Source of the DNA: Strobilurus pachycystidiatus
Taxonomy: Eukaryota; Basidiomycota; Agaricomycetes; Agaricales; Physalacriaceae
DNA: 64,000 nucleotides
Reading direction: 5' to 3'
NCBI GenBank assembly: GCA_019915135.1
Contig: JAHLMK010000001.1
Coordinates: 4,712,001 to 4,776,000, forward strand
Shown in pieces: positions 1 to 9,142 of this stretch; within the stretch, counting starts at the first letter, position 1, and every line of letters starts with the position of its first letter. Below the pieces are notes generated by a model. That model did no database searches. It saw nothing but the letters and a program-made list of their open reading frames with translations, and was not told the origin of the DNA. The position numbers and the translations under genes were made by a program.

Positions 1-560
1 ATGATGCCGGATGCTTGGAAGACGCGTAGGAGTGGTCCAAAACCCCATCCTCGGAGCACGGAGGCAATGTATGGTCCGACACGATTATCCTCAACGATGT
101 AACGACGGTGTCGGTGTGGTCGTCCTACAAATGCAAGATGAGCAGTGATTTGGAAAGTCCGGCTAGGAGTGAACATACGCAGCCCGAGACGCAGCTCACG
201 GGTACCCTGGATGACAACCATTCCCTCGACTTCGGCAATCCCATCGTTGGACTGTCCGACTCCATCCTTCTCATCGTCGGAAGAGTCACATCGCTCATAC
301 CGCAGGGGACGCTCAGCGCGCATGATCAGTTGAACGTATCTGGATACCGTAAATGTGAATAAGTATGTCAGGTTTGAATATGCTGACCGTTGTGCAGAGA
401 GGGACGGCTCGCGCGTCAGCTCCAAAGTGAAGGCGTCCTCGCGGCGCTGACGCGTGAACATGACGGGCGCGTGGGGAAGACCGACATAGACGTTATTGAG
501 AGAGGGCATGAGATTGGAGAAGCGAGAGCCAGAACGCGAAACGACAAGCAGGTCTGACAT
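1..560 (-). CDS. Unknown protein, N-terminal part, cut by the window edge
   Basis: I do not recognise this gene. Read on the minus strand, exon 1 runs from an ATG at 560 (MSDLLVVSRSGSRF) to 388. A 48-bp intron follows (387-340, GTCAGC to CCAG), and exon 2 runs from 339 off the edge at 1 without a stop. The spliced frame gives about 170 residues, with an acidic stretch (DSSDDEKDG) about 20 residues into exon 2 and, near the edge, a basic-then-hydrophobic segment (HRRYIVEDNRVGPYIASVL). Frame continuity across a good intron and the long open exon 2 support it. The gene points away from the transposase. The C-terminus is outside the window, so no function is offered. Confidence 0.5.
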   Translation of the reverse strand, partial: MSDLLVVSRSGSRFSNLMPSLNNVYVGLPHAPVMFTRQRREDAFTLELTREPSLSAQRSAYSNLTYLFTFTVSRYVQLIMRAERPLRYERCDSSDDEKDGVGQSNDGIAEVEGMVVIQGTRELRLGLRMFTPSRTFQITAHLAFVGRPHRHRRYIVEDNRVGPYIASVLRGWGFGPLLRVFQASGI

Positions 561-1361
561 TTGGGCTGATTGGGCGGGCCGGGCCGTCTGTGGAGAATCT
601 TGTGGACGCACGCAAGTCAGCATGTGAACACCGGATAAGTAAAGGCGCAGATCTCAGGGACGCAGGAGCTAGTGTCAGATTAGCCAGGTACAGCAGCAGT
701 GTGCCAGGTAAATAATGTGATCGCTTTACTTCCAAGGTTGGAAACCGGGCCGCTTCATCATTCCACGTGCAAGCCTTCTTTCGACTTCACGCTCACGTAC
801 TCTCATCGCGGATCGTATCTTGCGACCGCACCAACCGACTTCATGGACGATTGGACTATAGCATGTCAATAGGCGTCAATGTGGTGAACCGTAGCTCCTG
901 GATGAGAAGCAGAAGCCTTTCAAGTAAGGTCACGAAGACCCTGGCTCTTGCATGTGAAGGTTTGTCTGGGATCTACAGTATATCCGTGCCTTATGCCCCT
1001 TCTGGTTTCATCTGCAGGCCTTGGCTTTCTCTGGAGTCATACATCACCCTCCATCGCCCCCTCTCTGTGCGTACTATCGGTCTACCACAGTTTACCACTA
1101 TCATGACCATTTTTTTTGCTAATCCCCCAGCTGAGCGTAGCATTGACGAGGACGCTCAAAGGTCAGCTCATCCGAACCCTTTCTCTTCCTCCACCACTAA
1201 TGCGAGGGTACACAGCGAGCTGGCCGAACGCATACGCATTTGTGGCCATCTGGGTGGGCCGCCCTCGCCCGAGCCGTCCAAGAAGAAGAAGAAGATAGGT
1301 ATGTGATTTGAAGCGTTCTAACGATTCACAGTCTCACTCTGTGTCAGCTCCCCATCGCACC
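561..1361. other. Stretch with no supported gene
   Basis: Intergenic space between a minus-strand gene and a plus-strand gene, so it probably holds two divergent promoters. A plus-strand open frame covers about 767-1306 but starts with GTG and has biased composition ending in a lysine run near 1281-1296. It could include an upstream exon of the next gene, since a GTATGT donor at 1299 and a CACAG acceptor near 1331 would fit. Confidence 0.4.
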
Positions 1362-1799
1362 ATGTCCGACGACCTCCGCGAGGACCTGGCGCGCGTCAAC
1401 GGCGAGTGGTTGATACCCGCCTTCGAGCGTTCCGGCATCGTGGACCGCGCGAAGGTGTATATTCTGGCCGAGTTGCTCGACGATCGTGACACTCGCCGCC
1501 TCTTTCGCCGGGCTATAGGTGTACGGAGCTGGCAAAACAATTATTATCGGATCTTGCAATTTCTTGAGTGGCCCCATAGCGCCGACGCCGCCAACCTCGA
1601 CGACGAGGGTGAGTGAAGTCTTTTCGTGGTTGTCCCTCTGACGAATCTCCAGTTAGATGAATATTTCAACGATGACGACGATATCCAGGAGGCTGCCGAC
1701 GCCAGGGATGCCGGTCAATCGCCTGACTCGGATTCAGACTCTGATTACCATGAACGTGTGCTGGCAATTGAACGTGTGTTGGACGAAGGTTACTACTGA
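1362..1799 (+). CDS. Small unknown protein with acidic Asp/Ser C-terminus
   Basis: I do not recognise the family. Two exons, 1362-1608 and 1657-1799, are joined over a 48-bp GT-AG intron and give 129 residues with ATG and TGA. The first 75 residues look like a compact helical domain (MSDDLREDLARVNGEW at the start; RRLFRRAIG in the middle). After the splice the chain becomes very acidic and serine-rich (DDDDIQEAADARDAG, then alternating D and S). The stop lies about 270 bp upstream of the KDZ transposase ATG, in the same direction, so it could be an accessory gene of that transposon or an unrelated host gene. The sequence does not decide between them. The clean splice and intact frame suggest it is not a pseudogene. 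Confidence 0.5.
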
Positions 1800-2067
1800 C
1801 GAAATGCGACGGACGTCTACCTAGAATATTCAATCATTGCTCCTCTTCGTAACGACGATTCACTTCAGAGAATATAAGATCCACATTTGTCTGTACATAC
1901 ATACCACAAGTCAAAACTTTTCTTTGTTATGAATTCAGAGGCTCGAAACTCCGAAGAATATTTGAGTCTGACATAGTGAGTCTGCACCGGTAGGAGAAGA
2001 CCGGCCCGTGGACCCGGTTAGCAGCTTGGTAATCGACTTGCCGTTTTGGTGTATACTATTCCTGTTC

Positions 2068-5000
2068 ATGTCTCGACGACTTCGGACAACATGGGACCTC
2101 AGACGCCATACCGCAGAAGATTGGGAGGCCCGCCGACTCTTCGACGCGGCGGCCAACGCGGGCAATTCATCCGTCAGGACAACGGGCTCGGACTCCGGCT
2201 CCAGTTCTTCTGCGTCCAATCTTCCACACCCTTCTGGCCTACATCATTTTCACGATGCTGGAAGTTTTCCGCTGGGTCGGAGAGACATCAAGGGCGGAGA
2301 CGCGTCCACCGACAAACGTGGTTTCCGCCAACGCGGCGAACTGGGTCCAGCTTTACGCGCCCATGCCCCGCATCCACCTCCCCAAGTCAACTCTGTCGAT
2401 GGCTCTCAGACTGCACGCGCAGGTGCCGGATCCTCTCGAGCCGCCACTTCTGATCCCGCCGCTCGCACCTCGCAGCACGCCGACGGTCCAGCGGCCACCC
2501 TTGCTCGCTCATTAGCAGCGGCACCAGCGTCTGTGCCCAGGTTGTCACCCGCAACTTCCTCTCTCTCCTCCGCCTCGCCTGAGCTCACACCATCACGCTC
2601 CAGACCACCACCACCACCATCCTCATTCTCTCAACCTTCAATCACGCGTCCTGGTCCGCGAGTGTCCCATCAAACGAATCGCGGCGGACGACCTCGTGCA
2701 GATGACGAGATGGGGGTCTACCTCGACACGCCTGGTGCGGCCAGGGCGAAGGCTACCAGCACGGTCGACCGCGTCTATGAGTTCTCTCAAGACGGAACGC
2801 GCATTTACGGGGAGAGCTTACCACGGCCACTACCCAAATCAACAGCCCAAGGGCGGAAGAGGCGGAAGGTTGGGAGAGGCGGGGAGGGGCTGGAGGTGCT
2901 GCAGCCGGATGGAGGCTGGGTCCCACTGGGAGACGAGTATGCCGACGGTGTCCCGCCTGATTGGGTGGATTTGGACGGGGTTGGGGCTGATGCATTTGTT
3001 GCGTCGGATGTCGTCGACAACAGCGGCGAAATTCGAGAGGAGGCTAACCCGGCAAAACGCTATCAAAGCTCGGTGAGTTACGTTCAATCCTTTTGGTCTG
3101 AATGATCTTGACGAGAAGTAGGACGACGCAATGAGCACTTGGCTTCCCCATCAAGACGCTTTCATGTCGGAAACGTTCTACCATGAATGTACGCCGGCCG
3201 ATCCAACATGCTCGTCGTGCCACCTCCCCTTCGTAGTCAAGATGGCCTCATCGAGTCCTCTAGGATCTTCATCACCCTCGCCATCACGTCCCACCGACGA
3301 GCCTGTTGCCGCTGCTACCGTCAACGCTCTTTTTCGTTGCGAGGAGTGCGGGACGTTTTTGGAGTGCAGAGCATGTTGTCTTCGGCGCCATTCACGCTCA
3401 CCGTTACATTTGATTAAGGTACGGGCGTTTTTTTTCAAGTTTTGTCGAGGAACTAAAGCATGGTCATTAGGAATGGAGCAACGGCGATAACTACGAGTCA
3501 GCCAGTTTGCGACAACTGGGGATGTCATATCAACTTGGCCATGGCGGCGGTCCGTGCCCCGTCCCCGGCAACGGGCGCACGATAACGGTCATGCACGCCA
3601 ACGCCATTCATGCCGTGGACGTGACATTCTGCGATTGCGACGTTGGCGGAGAGTCGAATTCCTGGCGCCAATTCATGCGTGAAGGCTGGTATCCTGCTAC
3701 CGTGGCGCACCCCAAGACTGTCGCGACATTCGCCTGTCTCAACACGTATCGACGACTCAATGTTTTGGCCAACGTCAATGTCCGTGACTATGTTACCACG
3801 CTGGAGCGGGCATCGGATCCGTTGGACTGCGATTGGGTACCAGATCGGTACAAGTCGTTCGCCCTCATGTCCCGTCAATGGGGATATCTCAAGCGGATGC
3901 GCCGAGCTGGGGTGGGCCATCTGGAGGGGGGTCTCAAAACGGCGAAACTGGGTTCCGCGGCTGTACGATGCTGGGCATGTCCCCGCGTGAAGGTTAATTT
4001 GCCGGAGGGTTGGCAGGACGTTGAGGATAACTTGAAGTAAGTGATTGATCTGCTTTGATGATGCTGTATGTCTGACATTGATCATCAAGATTCAAATATT
4101 CTCTTTTCCTAGGTCTCGACGCGAATTTCCGGATGAGCAATCAGAATCGCAAGAAGAGCAAAGCGAAGGCCTACGACATCCTGGCTGACGGACTCGGCTA
4201 CTTTGAACCTAAGGAGGCGTATCTGGAGCATCTACGACACTACGTAAAGGAGGAGGATGTAAGCCCTTTTCTTGCTCTCAATCTTCCTGCTATTAACCGA
4301 GCCTGCAACAGGTGAGTACTTGCATCGCCTTTGCGGCCCTGATGCAAAAGGATTCCCGATTTTCGACGGGTCTGCGCGCAACGGGCGTAGGAGGGTGTAT
4401 CTGCACGCGACACGAACTTGTTCGTCCTTTGGGATTGGGTGATTTGCTGAAGGGGGAAAGGTAAGGCTCATTTTCGTTAAAGGTAAAGTGACTGACTGTC
4501 TCCTCATAGATATGCGAACATGGACTTTATATTTTGGGCAGCCATCTTAGGCGAGGAGATTCTCGACATCCTCGTCTCCTACGACATCGGCTGTCAATGG
4601 CGCGTAAATCTGCTCAAGCGACTAGCGCACTTGCCTTCATTGCTGAAGAGGGATCCCGGCGCAGAGGAGCCAACAATTCGCGTGGCGCTTCCGGTGTGGC
4701 ATGGAGCGGTGCACGAGGAGGAGTGTGCGATGGCGGAATCGCTTCGGTACAAGACCGGAGCAGGGATGACAGATGGTGAGGGGGTGGAGCGAGTATGGCA
4801 CATTCTCAACCCAATGGCCTGGTCGACAAAGACGATGCACGAAGACGGCCGTCACGAGAACATCGAGGAGCGGATTGACAGCCACAATTGGACGAAGAAC
4901 ATCGGTCTTGGTAAGTCATCATGTCTTCTCAAATCTCCTGTTCTTATCCGTTCTTTCAGGGGCACTGCTACAACGTCGTCTGGAGGTGGCCGAAGAGGAA

Positions 5001-6600
5001 CGTAAAGAGCAGCTCGACAACTTCAATCAGACGACCGAACAACTCGAATCGGTCGTACGAGCAGATTGGACCGCCGAGATCAAAACTTGGCAGCAGCAGG
5101 AAGATTGGCAACGTCCGGAGAGAACGGCTGTGAACCCGTTCATCTCGCAATGGAAGCGGGGTGGGTCTTATTTGTACGCCACGCCACACGGTTCATTGAC
5201 TTATGAATAGATGCGATGACCGAGGCGGACGTGCGATTGTCACTGGAGCGACAGGCGGCAGAAGAGGCAAAGGGCGATGCGGAGGTCGCTGCTGGGAGTA
5301 AGGCACGAGTTCTGGGCATGAACGCGTTCATCCGACTGGGCCTACAGCTCGAAGACAAACAGTGAGTGGTCAATTTTACAATCTGCAGCCCAGTATTCTA
5401 ACATTGCCGGTTTAGACGACGTATCATCGGCATGCAGAAGAGACGAACGAACATTGCCCGTGCAAAGGAGCTCAAGCTGGAAGAGCGACGCACCAGCTTT
5501 TGGAAGGGCTGGCGTCGTTATCGTACGCTGATGGGTCGATTCATACCCGTTGGTCTCGATCTACTGGAGGAGGAAGACGACCAGCGGCCGAGTGGGAGGG
5601 AAATCTTAGCTGAGCATGTCAAGCTTTGGCTTCCGTCAGATGTTAAGCTGATTGACCCGCGAGGAGCACCTGAAAAACTTTGCAAGATCGAGACGGATTA
5701 TCGACGCAGCCAATGCTCCGACGCCTTGCGGGAGCTACGTTTGTCGCTTCACACAAAGAAGCATCTCATTCGCTTTAGGAACGCAAATTGGCGAGGGCAG
5801 GCGAAGACGCGGCGAGCAGTTACACTTATCGACAGTGTGAGCGATCGAGTGGATGCTTGGGCGACGAAGTACAGGCAGGCGAGGCGTGGGCTGGCAGCTT
5901 TGGTTGGGGAGGTTGAGTGTGGTGGGCTCCGACCGTTGACACAGGACGACATAATCCTCCATAATGTGGAGGATCACGATGCGAAGCAGGCTCGACGTTT
6001 GGCCCGGCTTGCGGGACGGTCTACTGGAACGACTGGCGGGAAGGCTACCCTTCCTCAGCAGCAAGAGGACAGTGTTGTAGAGGATGGTGCAGAGAAGTCG
6101 GGCTCGAGTCGGCAGAAGATGTCTTGGATCTGGACTGGCGACGGAGCACCGGACGCAGAGTCCGATGAGTATCTACATGAAGGTATCATCTTTTCACTCA
6201 CCTCGCTTCTCACTTTAATGGTTGCACTCTAGCTGTGAAGGTGGAATGGGCAAAGTCGTACGCTCGGAAGGAGCGCTGGAGGGAGGAAGTCTTTATCCTC
6301 AGGGAGGAGAAGGAACGGACACTTAGGACTCTGGAATACGAGGCGGCTCAGTGGAGGGCGCGGGCGTCCACTACGTTTGGTGAGCTGGAACACCAGCGAG
6401 GTAGGCGGTCGTATGCACTCCGGCAGGCACACATTCGGGAGCGCATTCGGGCGTCATTCGAGGATCGTTATGCGGGGTTGAAGGGAAAAGGGAAGCATTC
6501 GCGTAAGCGCAAGGCGGCGCAAGTTGAGGAGACGGCGGGTGGGAGCGTTTCCGAAGAGGTTAGAGTTCACTGGGGGGAGGCGGTCGGGAGTGCATCCTAA
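2068..6600 (+). CDS. KDZ (Kyakuja-Dileera-Zisupton) transposase with CxC2 zinc domain, apparently intact
   Basis: Ten exons fit: 2068-3072, 3122-3418, 3471-4036, 4090-4258, 4312-4460, 4510-4910, 4960-5160, 5211-5361, 5416-6182, 6233-6600. They total 4074 bp with no internal stop, about 1357 aa. Residues 1-335 are Ser/Pro-rich with a basic patch. Next comes the CxC2 cysteine cluster (C-x2-C pairs, RCEECGTFLECRACCLRRH) and its helical extension (SLRQLGMSYQLGHG, VNLPEGW). The DDE-type core follows: first Asp in GLDANFR (4118-4120), then CTRHE and GDLLKGERYANMD, second Asp in SYDIGCQW (4583-4585), and the Glu region TDGEGVERVW (4772-4789), followed by WNWTK-like and LG motifs. The C-terminal part is coiled-coil and basic (VEWAKSYARKERWREE). 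In this family the protein cuts and pastes KDZ DNA transposons. The ATG at 2068 was chosen because the longer frame upstream opens with GTG. No terminal inverted repeats were found by eye. Confidence 0.93.
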
Positions 6601-6852
6601 TGTGGCAATGCGTCGGGTTGGGAATCGGACTTCCCAGGGCGCTAGGATTTGGACATCACATGTATTTAGATATTTCACATCATTTATTTGATTTTCATCC
6701 GAATTGGGGGGCACTGGCGCGGGGCACGCGCTCAACGATGAGCAAGGCGGCGGATGGTGCCAAAAGAGGAAGGAGGCACGCGGTCCGATGTGACGTGGCT
6801 GTGATGACGAGAGATGCCGACCGGCAGACCCGAGGGACTGAGGCCGTGCAGT
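6601..6852. other. 3' flank of the transposase gene
   Basis: Probably the transposase 3' UTR. There are short open frames only, none supported. The sequence leads into the palindrome at 6853. Confidence 0.4.
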
Positions 6853-6904
6853 TTCATCTGTCCCTAGCTGTAGCTAGGGCCTAGCTACAGCTAGCACAGA
6901 TGAA
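6853..6904. repeat. 52-bp near-perfect palindrome built on CTAGCTGTAGCTAG
   Basis: The outer arms TTCATCTGT and ACAGATGAA pair perfectly. The inner arms CTAGCTGTAGCTAGG and CCTAGCTACAGCTAG pair perfectly around one base, with a small bulge between inner and outer arms. A further half copy (CCTAGCTGTAGCTA) follows at about 6915, and ACAGCTAG recurs at about 6947. The cluster lies between the transposase stop and repeat copy 1. It could be a fused pair of transposon ends, a hairpin at the 3' end of the transcript, or a cruciform-prone insertion site. Confidence 0.75.
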
Positions 6905-7029
6905 TTAGGTTTTCCTAGCTGTAGCTATGATCTGGGTAAAATGACCACAGCTAGTTGTGATGTAAGCCGTGTTTTGCCGTCTGCAAACTTGTAGTAAGTC
7001 GCACCGCGTCTTCCCGGTCTCCGCCCCCC

Positions 7030-7036
7030 TATAAAG
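7030..7036 (+). promoter_or_regulatory. TATA box of the repeat-borne gene
   Basis: TATAAAG lies 49 bp upstream of the ATG at 7079 and is kept in all three copies of the repeat. The spacing leaves about 20 bp of 5' UTR. It supports plus-strand transcription of the small ORF rather than use of the overlapping minus-strand frame. Confidence 0.55.
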
Positions 7037-7078
7037 CACTTGGGGTTTTGCTGATCTTCAGACAGTTTCATTGCCAGG

Positions 7079-7558
7079 ATGGACGCCAACGGAACCTCCA
7101 CCGTGGCGTCGTTGTTCGTATCTATCCAGAGCTCGACGCTGGTTGAACAGGTACGAAAATACTCAGCATTGTCACCCCTCGTTGACACCTCCCTCCCAGG
7201 CTCTTGCGTCTTCTTTACCCACTTTACCCCCACCCGCATTGCGGTAAGTCGTGTTTTCCAACTGCCTCCGTTACCTGCTCATATTCTTCTAGACACGCTC
7301 CTCCGCTGGTATTTCCCGCTTCTTGGTCTGGTCCTTTCCCTGCCCTTTTCTTGGCTCCATTCACCTTCGTCGGCCCAGTCTCGTAAGCTAGGTAAGCTCG
7401 GAGGCAAGGCGAATGACTTCATGCTGACCGTGTCATGTAGGCTGTTGACGTCCGGCTTGGCGAGGAGGCGGATCGTAGACTACATGCTGTACCGCGTAGA
7501 TATTCCCCTTGAGTGTTGCGAAGGGCTCGATGGCGCAGGCGCCGCGGAAGTGTCCTGA
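7079..7558 (+). CDS. Small spliced ORF carried by repeat copy 1 (107 aa)
   Basis: Exons 7079-7150, 7200-7243, 7293-7382 and 7441-7558 total 324 bp, giving 107 residues from MDANGTSTVASLF to GAGAAEVS and a TGA. The introns are 49, 49 and 58 bp with canonical ends (GTACGA, GTAAGT, GTAAGC donors; CCAG, CTAG, GTAG acceptors). The unspliced DNA also happens to be open (159 codons), but the splice sites look real. The middle is hydrophobic and Pro/Phe-rich (LVFPASWSGPFPALFLAPF), possibly one membrane segment, followed by an Arg cluster (LARRRIVDYMLYR). No family is recognised. The same frame is intact in copies 2 and 3 with a few substitutions, so either the element is young or the frame is under selection. 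Confidence 0.5.
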   Translation: MDANGTSTVASLFVSIQSSTLVEQVRKYSALSPLVDTSLPGSCVFFTHFTPTRIAVSRVFQLPPLPAHILLDTLLRWYFPLLGLVLSLPFSWLHSPSSAQSRKLGKLGGKANDFMLTVSCRLLTSGLARRRIVDYMLYRVDIPLECCEGLDGAGAAEVS

Positions 7559-7584
7559 CTGTGAGTATGTGCTAACCAAAGGTA

Positions 7585-8400
7585 TTAGGGGAAGCCCTCT
7601 CCCCCATTCCACTGAGCCTCGTCTCGTCCCAGTCCCTTCTTCGTTACCGCCGCCGCCCTGACCCCCAACACTTGACGCCTCTGATGCGGAGCCTGGCGTG
7701 ACCTTTCCCCCCCCCCGAAGAAGCGCAAGCCAAGAACGTTGAAATCCGCGTTGGAATTCAAGAGACGAAAGCAAGCCGATCAAGGGCAACGCGGTGAAGC
7801 TGGTCGTCCTGCCGACCTGGCTCTTCACGATGGCGTCAAAGAGGTTTCGAGGAAACGGAAGCCTTGTCCGTCCCTGATTTTGGCGCTGCCTCTCTTCCTG
7901 CTGCCATGGGCGGATGGGTTGAGAAAGGCAGTGGTTCCATCCTGAGAAGCACGATCTCGACTCCGTCAGGTAGTTCTTTGGGAGGGATCCTCGAGCCATC
8001 CTGTCATCGACTCAGGAAACCATACATTCATGATCCTGGGAGCGAGATCTGGAGGCTTGAAATGGCCGATGTCTCTCTTCGTCGCGTTTACGTCAAGTCG
8101 CCATTTGCAGCCATGACCATCAACTGGGGACCCTGGGTTGTCTACGGAGGCCACAGTGACACTGACTGCCGACCTTCCATATGGTGGTGTCGCATTACTG
8201 CCCTTGCGAACTACAATTCTGAAAAGGGCGGCCATCCCATTCTCTGGGATCTAGGCTTGGCCTTGGAGTTCCCCTCTGGCCGTCAATTTTTACTCCTTCC
8301 GCCATCATCATGCACAGAAATCTGTTAATTGAAAGCCCCAGTAATGGAACACAGGGTTGTGACGTTGGAGAGACAAGCGAGCCGGATATACACAGACTTC
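7585..8400 (+). pseudogene. Broken TET/JBP-like 2-oxoglutarate/Fe(II) dioxygenase
   Basis: The readable core lies at about 7890-8335. It contains the fungal TET/JBP pattern: N-x-GP (MTINWGP), then the iron-binding H-x-D as GHSDTD (His 8152-8154, Asp 8158-8160), then ITALANYNSEKGGHPILWDLGL and the strand ALEFPSG. Just after this the reading frame slips at about 8285-8292. The continuation FTPSAIIMHRNLL, with the distal His (8313-8315), is in another frame, and the usual C-terminal Arg-bearing segment is lost. Upstream, lysine-rich coding-like pieces (RTLKSALEFKRRKQADQG at about 7730-7790) lie in yet other frames. In this family the enzymes oxidise methylated bases in DNA. The fungal genes are known to lie beside KDZ transposons, as here. 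This copy is very unlikely to be active. Confidence 0.7.
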
Positions 8401-9142
8401 ATGTTCGATCATAGTCTCAGTTTGCCGTCCCATCTCTTCACCAAGCCCATACTTACCATCAGATGTACTTCAAACACGCCTCTGTTAAACACATAAGTAG
8501 ACGCGCCATATAGTCAGAAAAACAGCGCCTGCACAGTCACCGGACGGGATAATGGAAATGGGAAGGTTTGGCATCATAGTATTGTACAGGTTTGCTGCTG
8601 AAAGCGTATGAGCCATAAAGCAGAGAAGATGAGGCAGTATCACGTACTCGTCCGCACACTCAACCGTTAGCAAAGTACTACGAAGCACACAGGATGCCAA
8701 GGAATTGTGAATGGTGCGAAGCGTAAGCGATGAAAGTCCGAGGCAATTCCAGACAATATAAGAAGACAGCGCTGAGGCGTATACACGCGAAGGGCAGTCG
8801 TAACCTAAATTAGTAAAATTACAGACCATGATCAGGAAAGGCCCGTGCCGACTATATGGATAGGATAGAATAGCTAGTTTCATTATCATTCTTCCGTGAT
8901 GACTTTGGGTCAACCACGATGGGAGTGAGTGAATGAAGGTTTTCCGCGGACGCCCGCGGTCACACACAGGCGTGATTCCGGCTTAAATCACGCTCCGTAG
9001 GCCCTCGTCCTCAGCAAGATTGCGAACAGTCGCCGCCTCCGCTTGCTAAGCAGAGTGGGACAACTAGAAGTGACGCCCACATTCTTCTGCGATCTATCCC
9101 AGAATCTTCATACGTCGACTTTTGCCCTAGCGGTATACTTAT
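8401..9142. other. Intergenic, no supported gene
   Basis: A minus-strand open frame of about 160 codons (8485-8967) is hydrophobic and Ser/Leu-rich with no recognisable domain or splice pattern, and I treat it as chance. The right end is the 3' flank of the MYND gene. Confidence 0.4.

Larger units (their letters stand above)
6960..7584 (+). repeat. Multi-copy repeat, copy 1 (shorter form)
   Basis: This stretch is nearly identical to 19263-19886 on the plus strand and to the inverse copy within 31335-32477. Identity starts at ATGTAAGCCG and ends near AAGGTA. The other two copies continue about 490 bp further on the 5' side, so this copy is truncated there, right beside the palindrome cluster. 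It carries a TATA box and a small spliced ORF (next entries). I do not recognise the element. No reverse transcriptase, transposase or tRNA-like head is visible, so it is most likely a non-autonomous element or a segmental duplication. Confidence 0.85.

Noticed and set aside
767..1306. Plus-strand open frame upstream of the small acidic protein
   Set aside because: It opens with GTG and has no recognisable content. At most a part of it is an upstream exon.
2008..2067. Earlier start of the KDZ gene
   Set aside because: The frame opens there with GTG. The first real ATG is at 2068.
6925..7239. Minus-strand frame across repeat copy 1 (also in copies 2 and 3)
   Set aside because: It is conserved only because the DNA is. 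The TATA box and splice sites support the plus strand.
7079..7558. Unspliced 159-codon reading of the repeat gene
   Set aside because: Three canonical introns with acceptors fit the DNA and keep the frame, so the spliced form is more likely. The open unspliced frame seems to be chance.
8485..8967. Minus-strand open frame of 160 codons
   Set aside because: No motif, no splice structure, hydrophobic and Ser/Leu-rich composition typical of chance frames.
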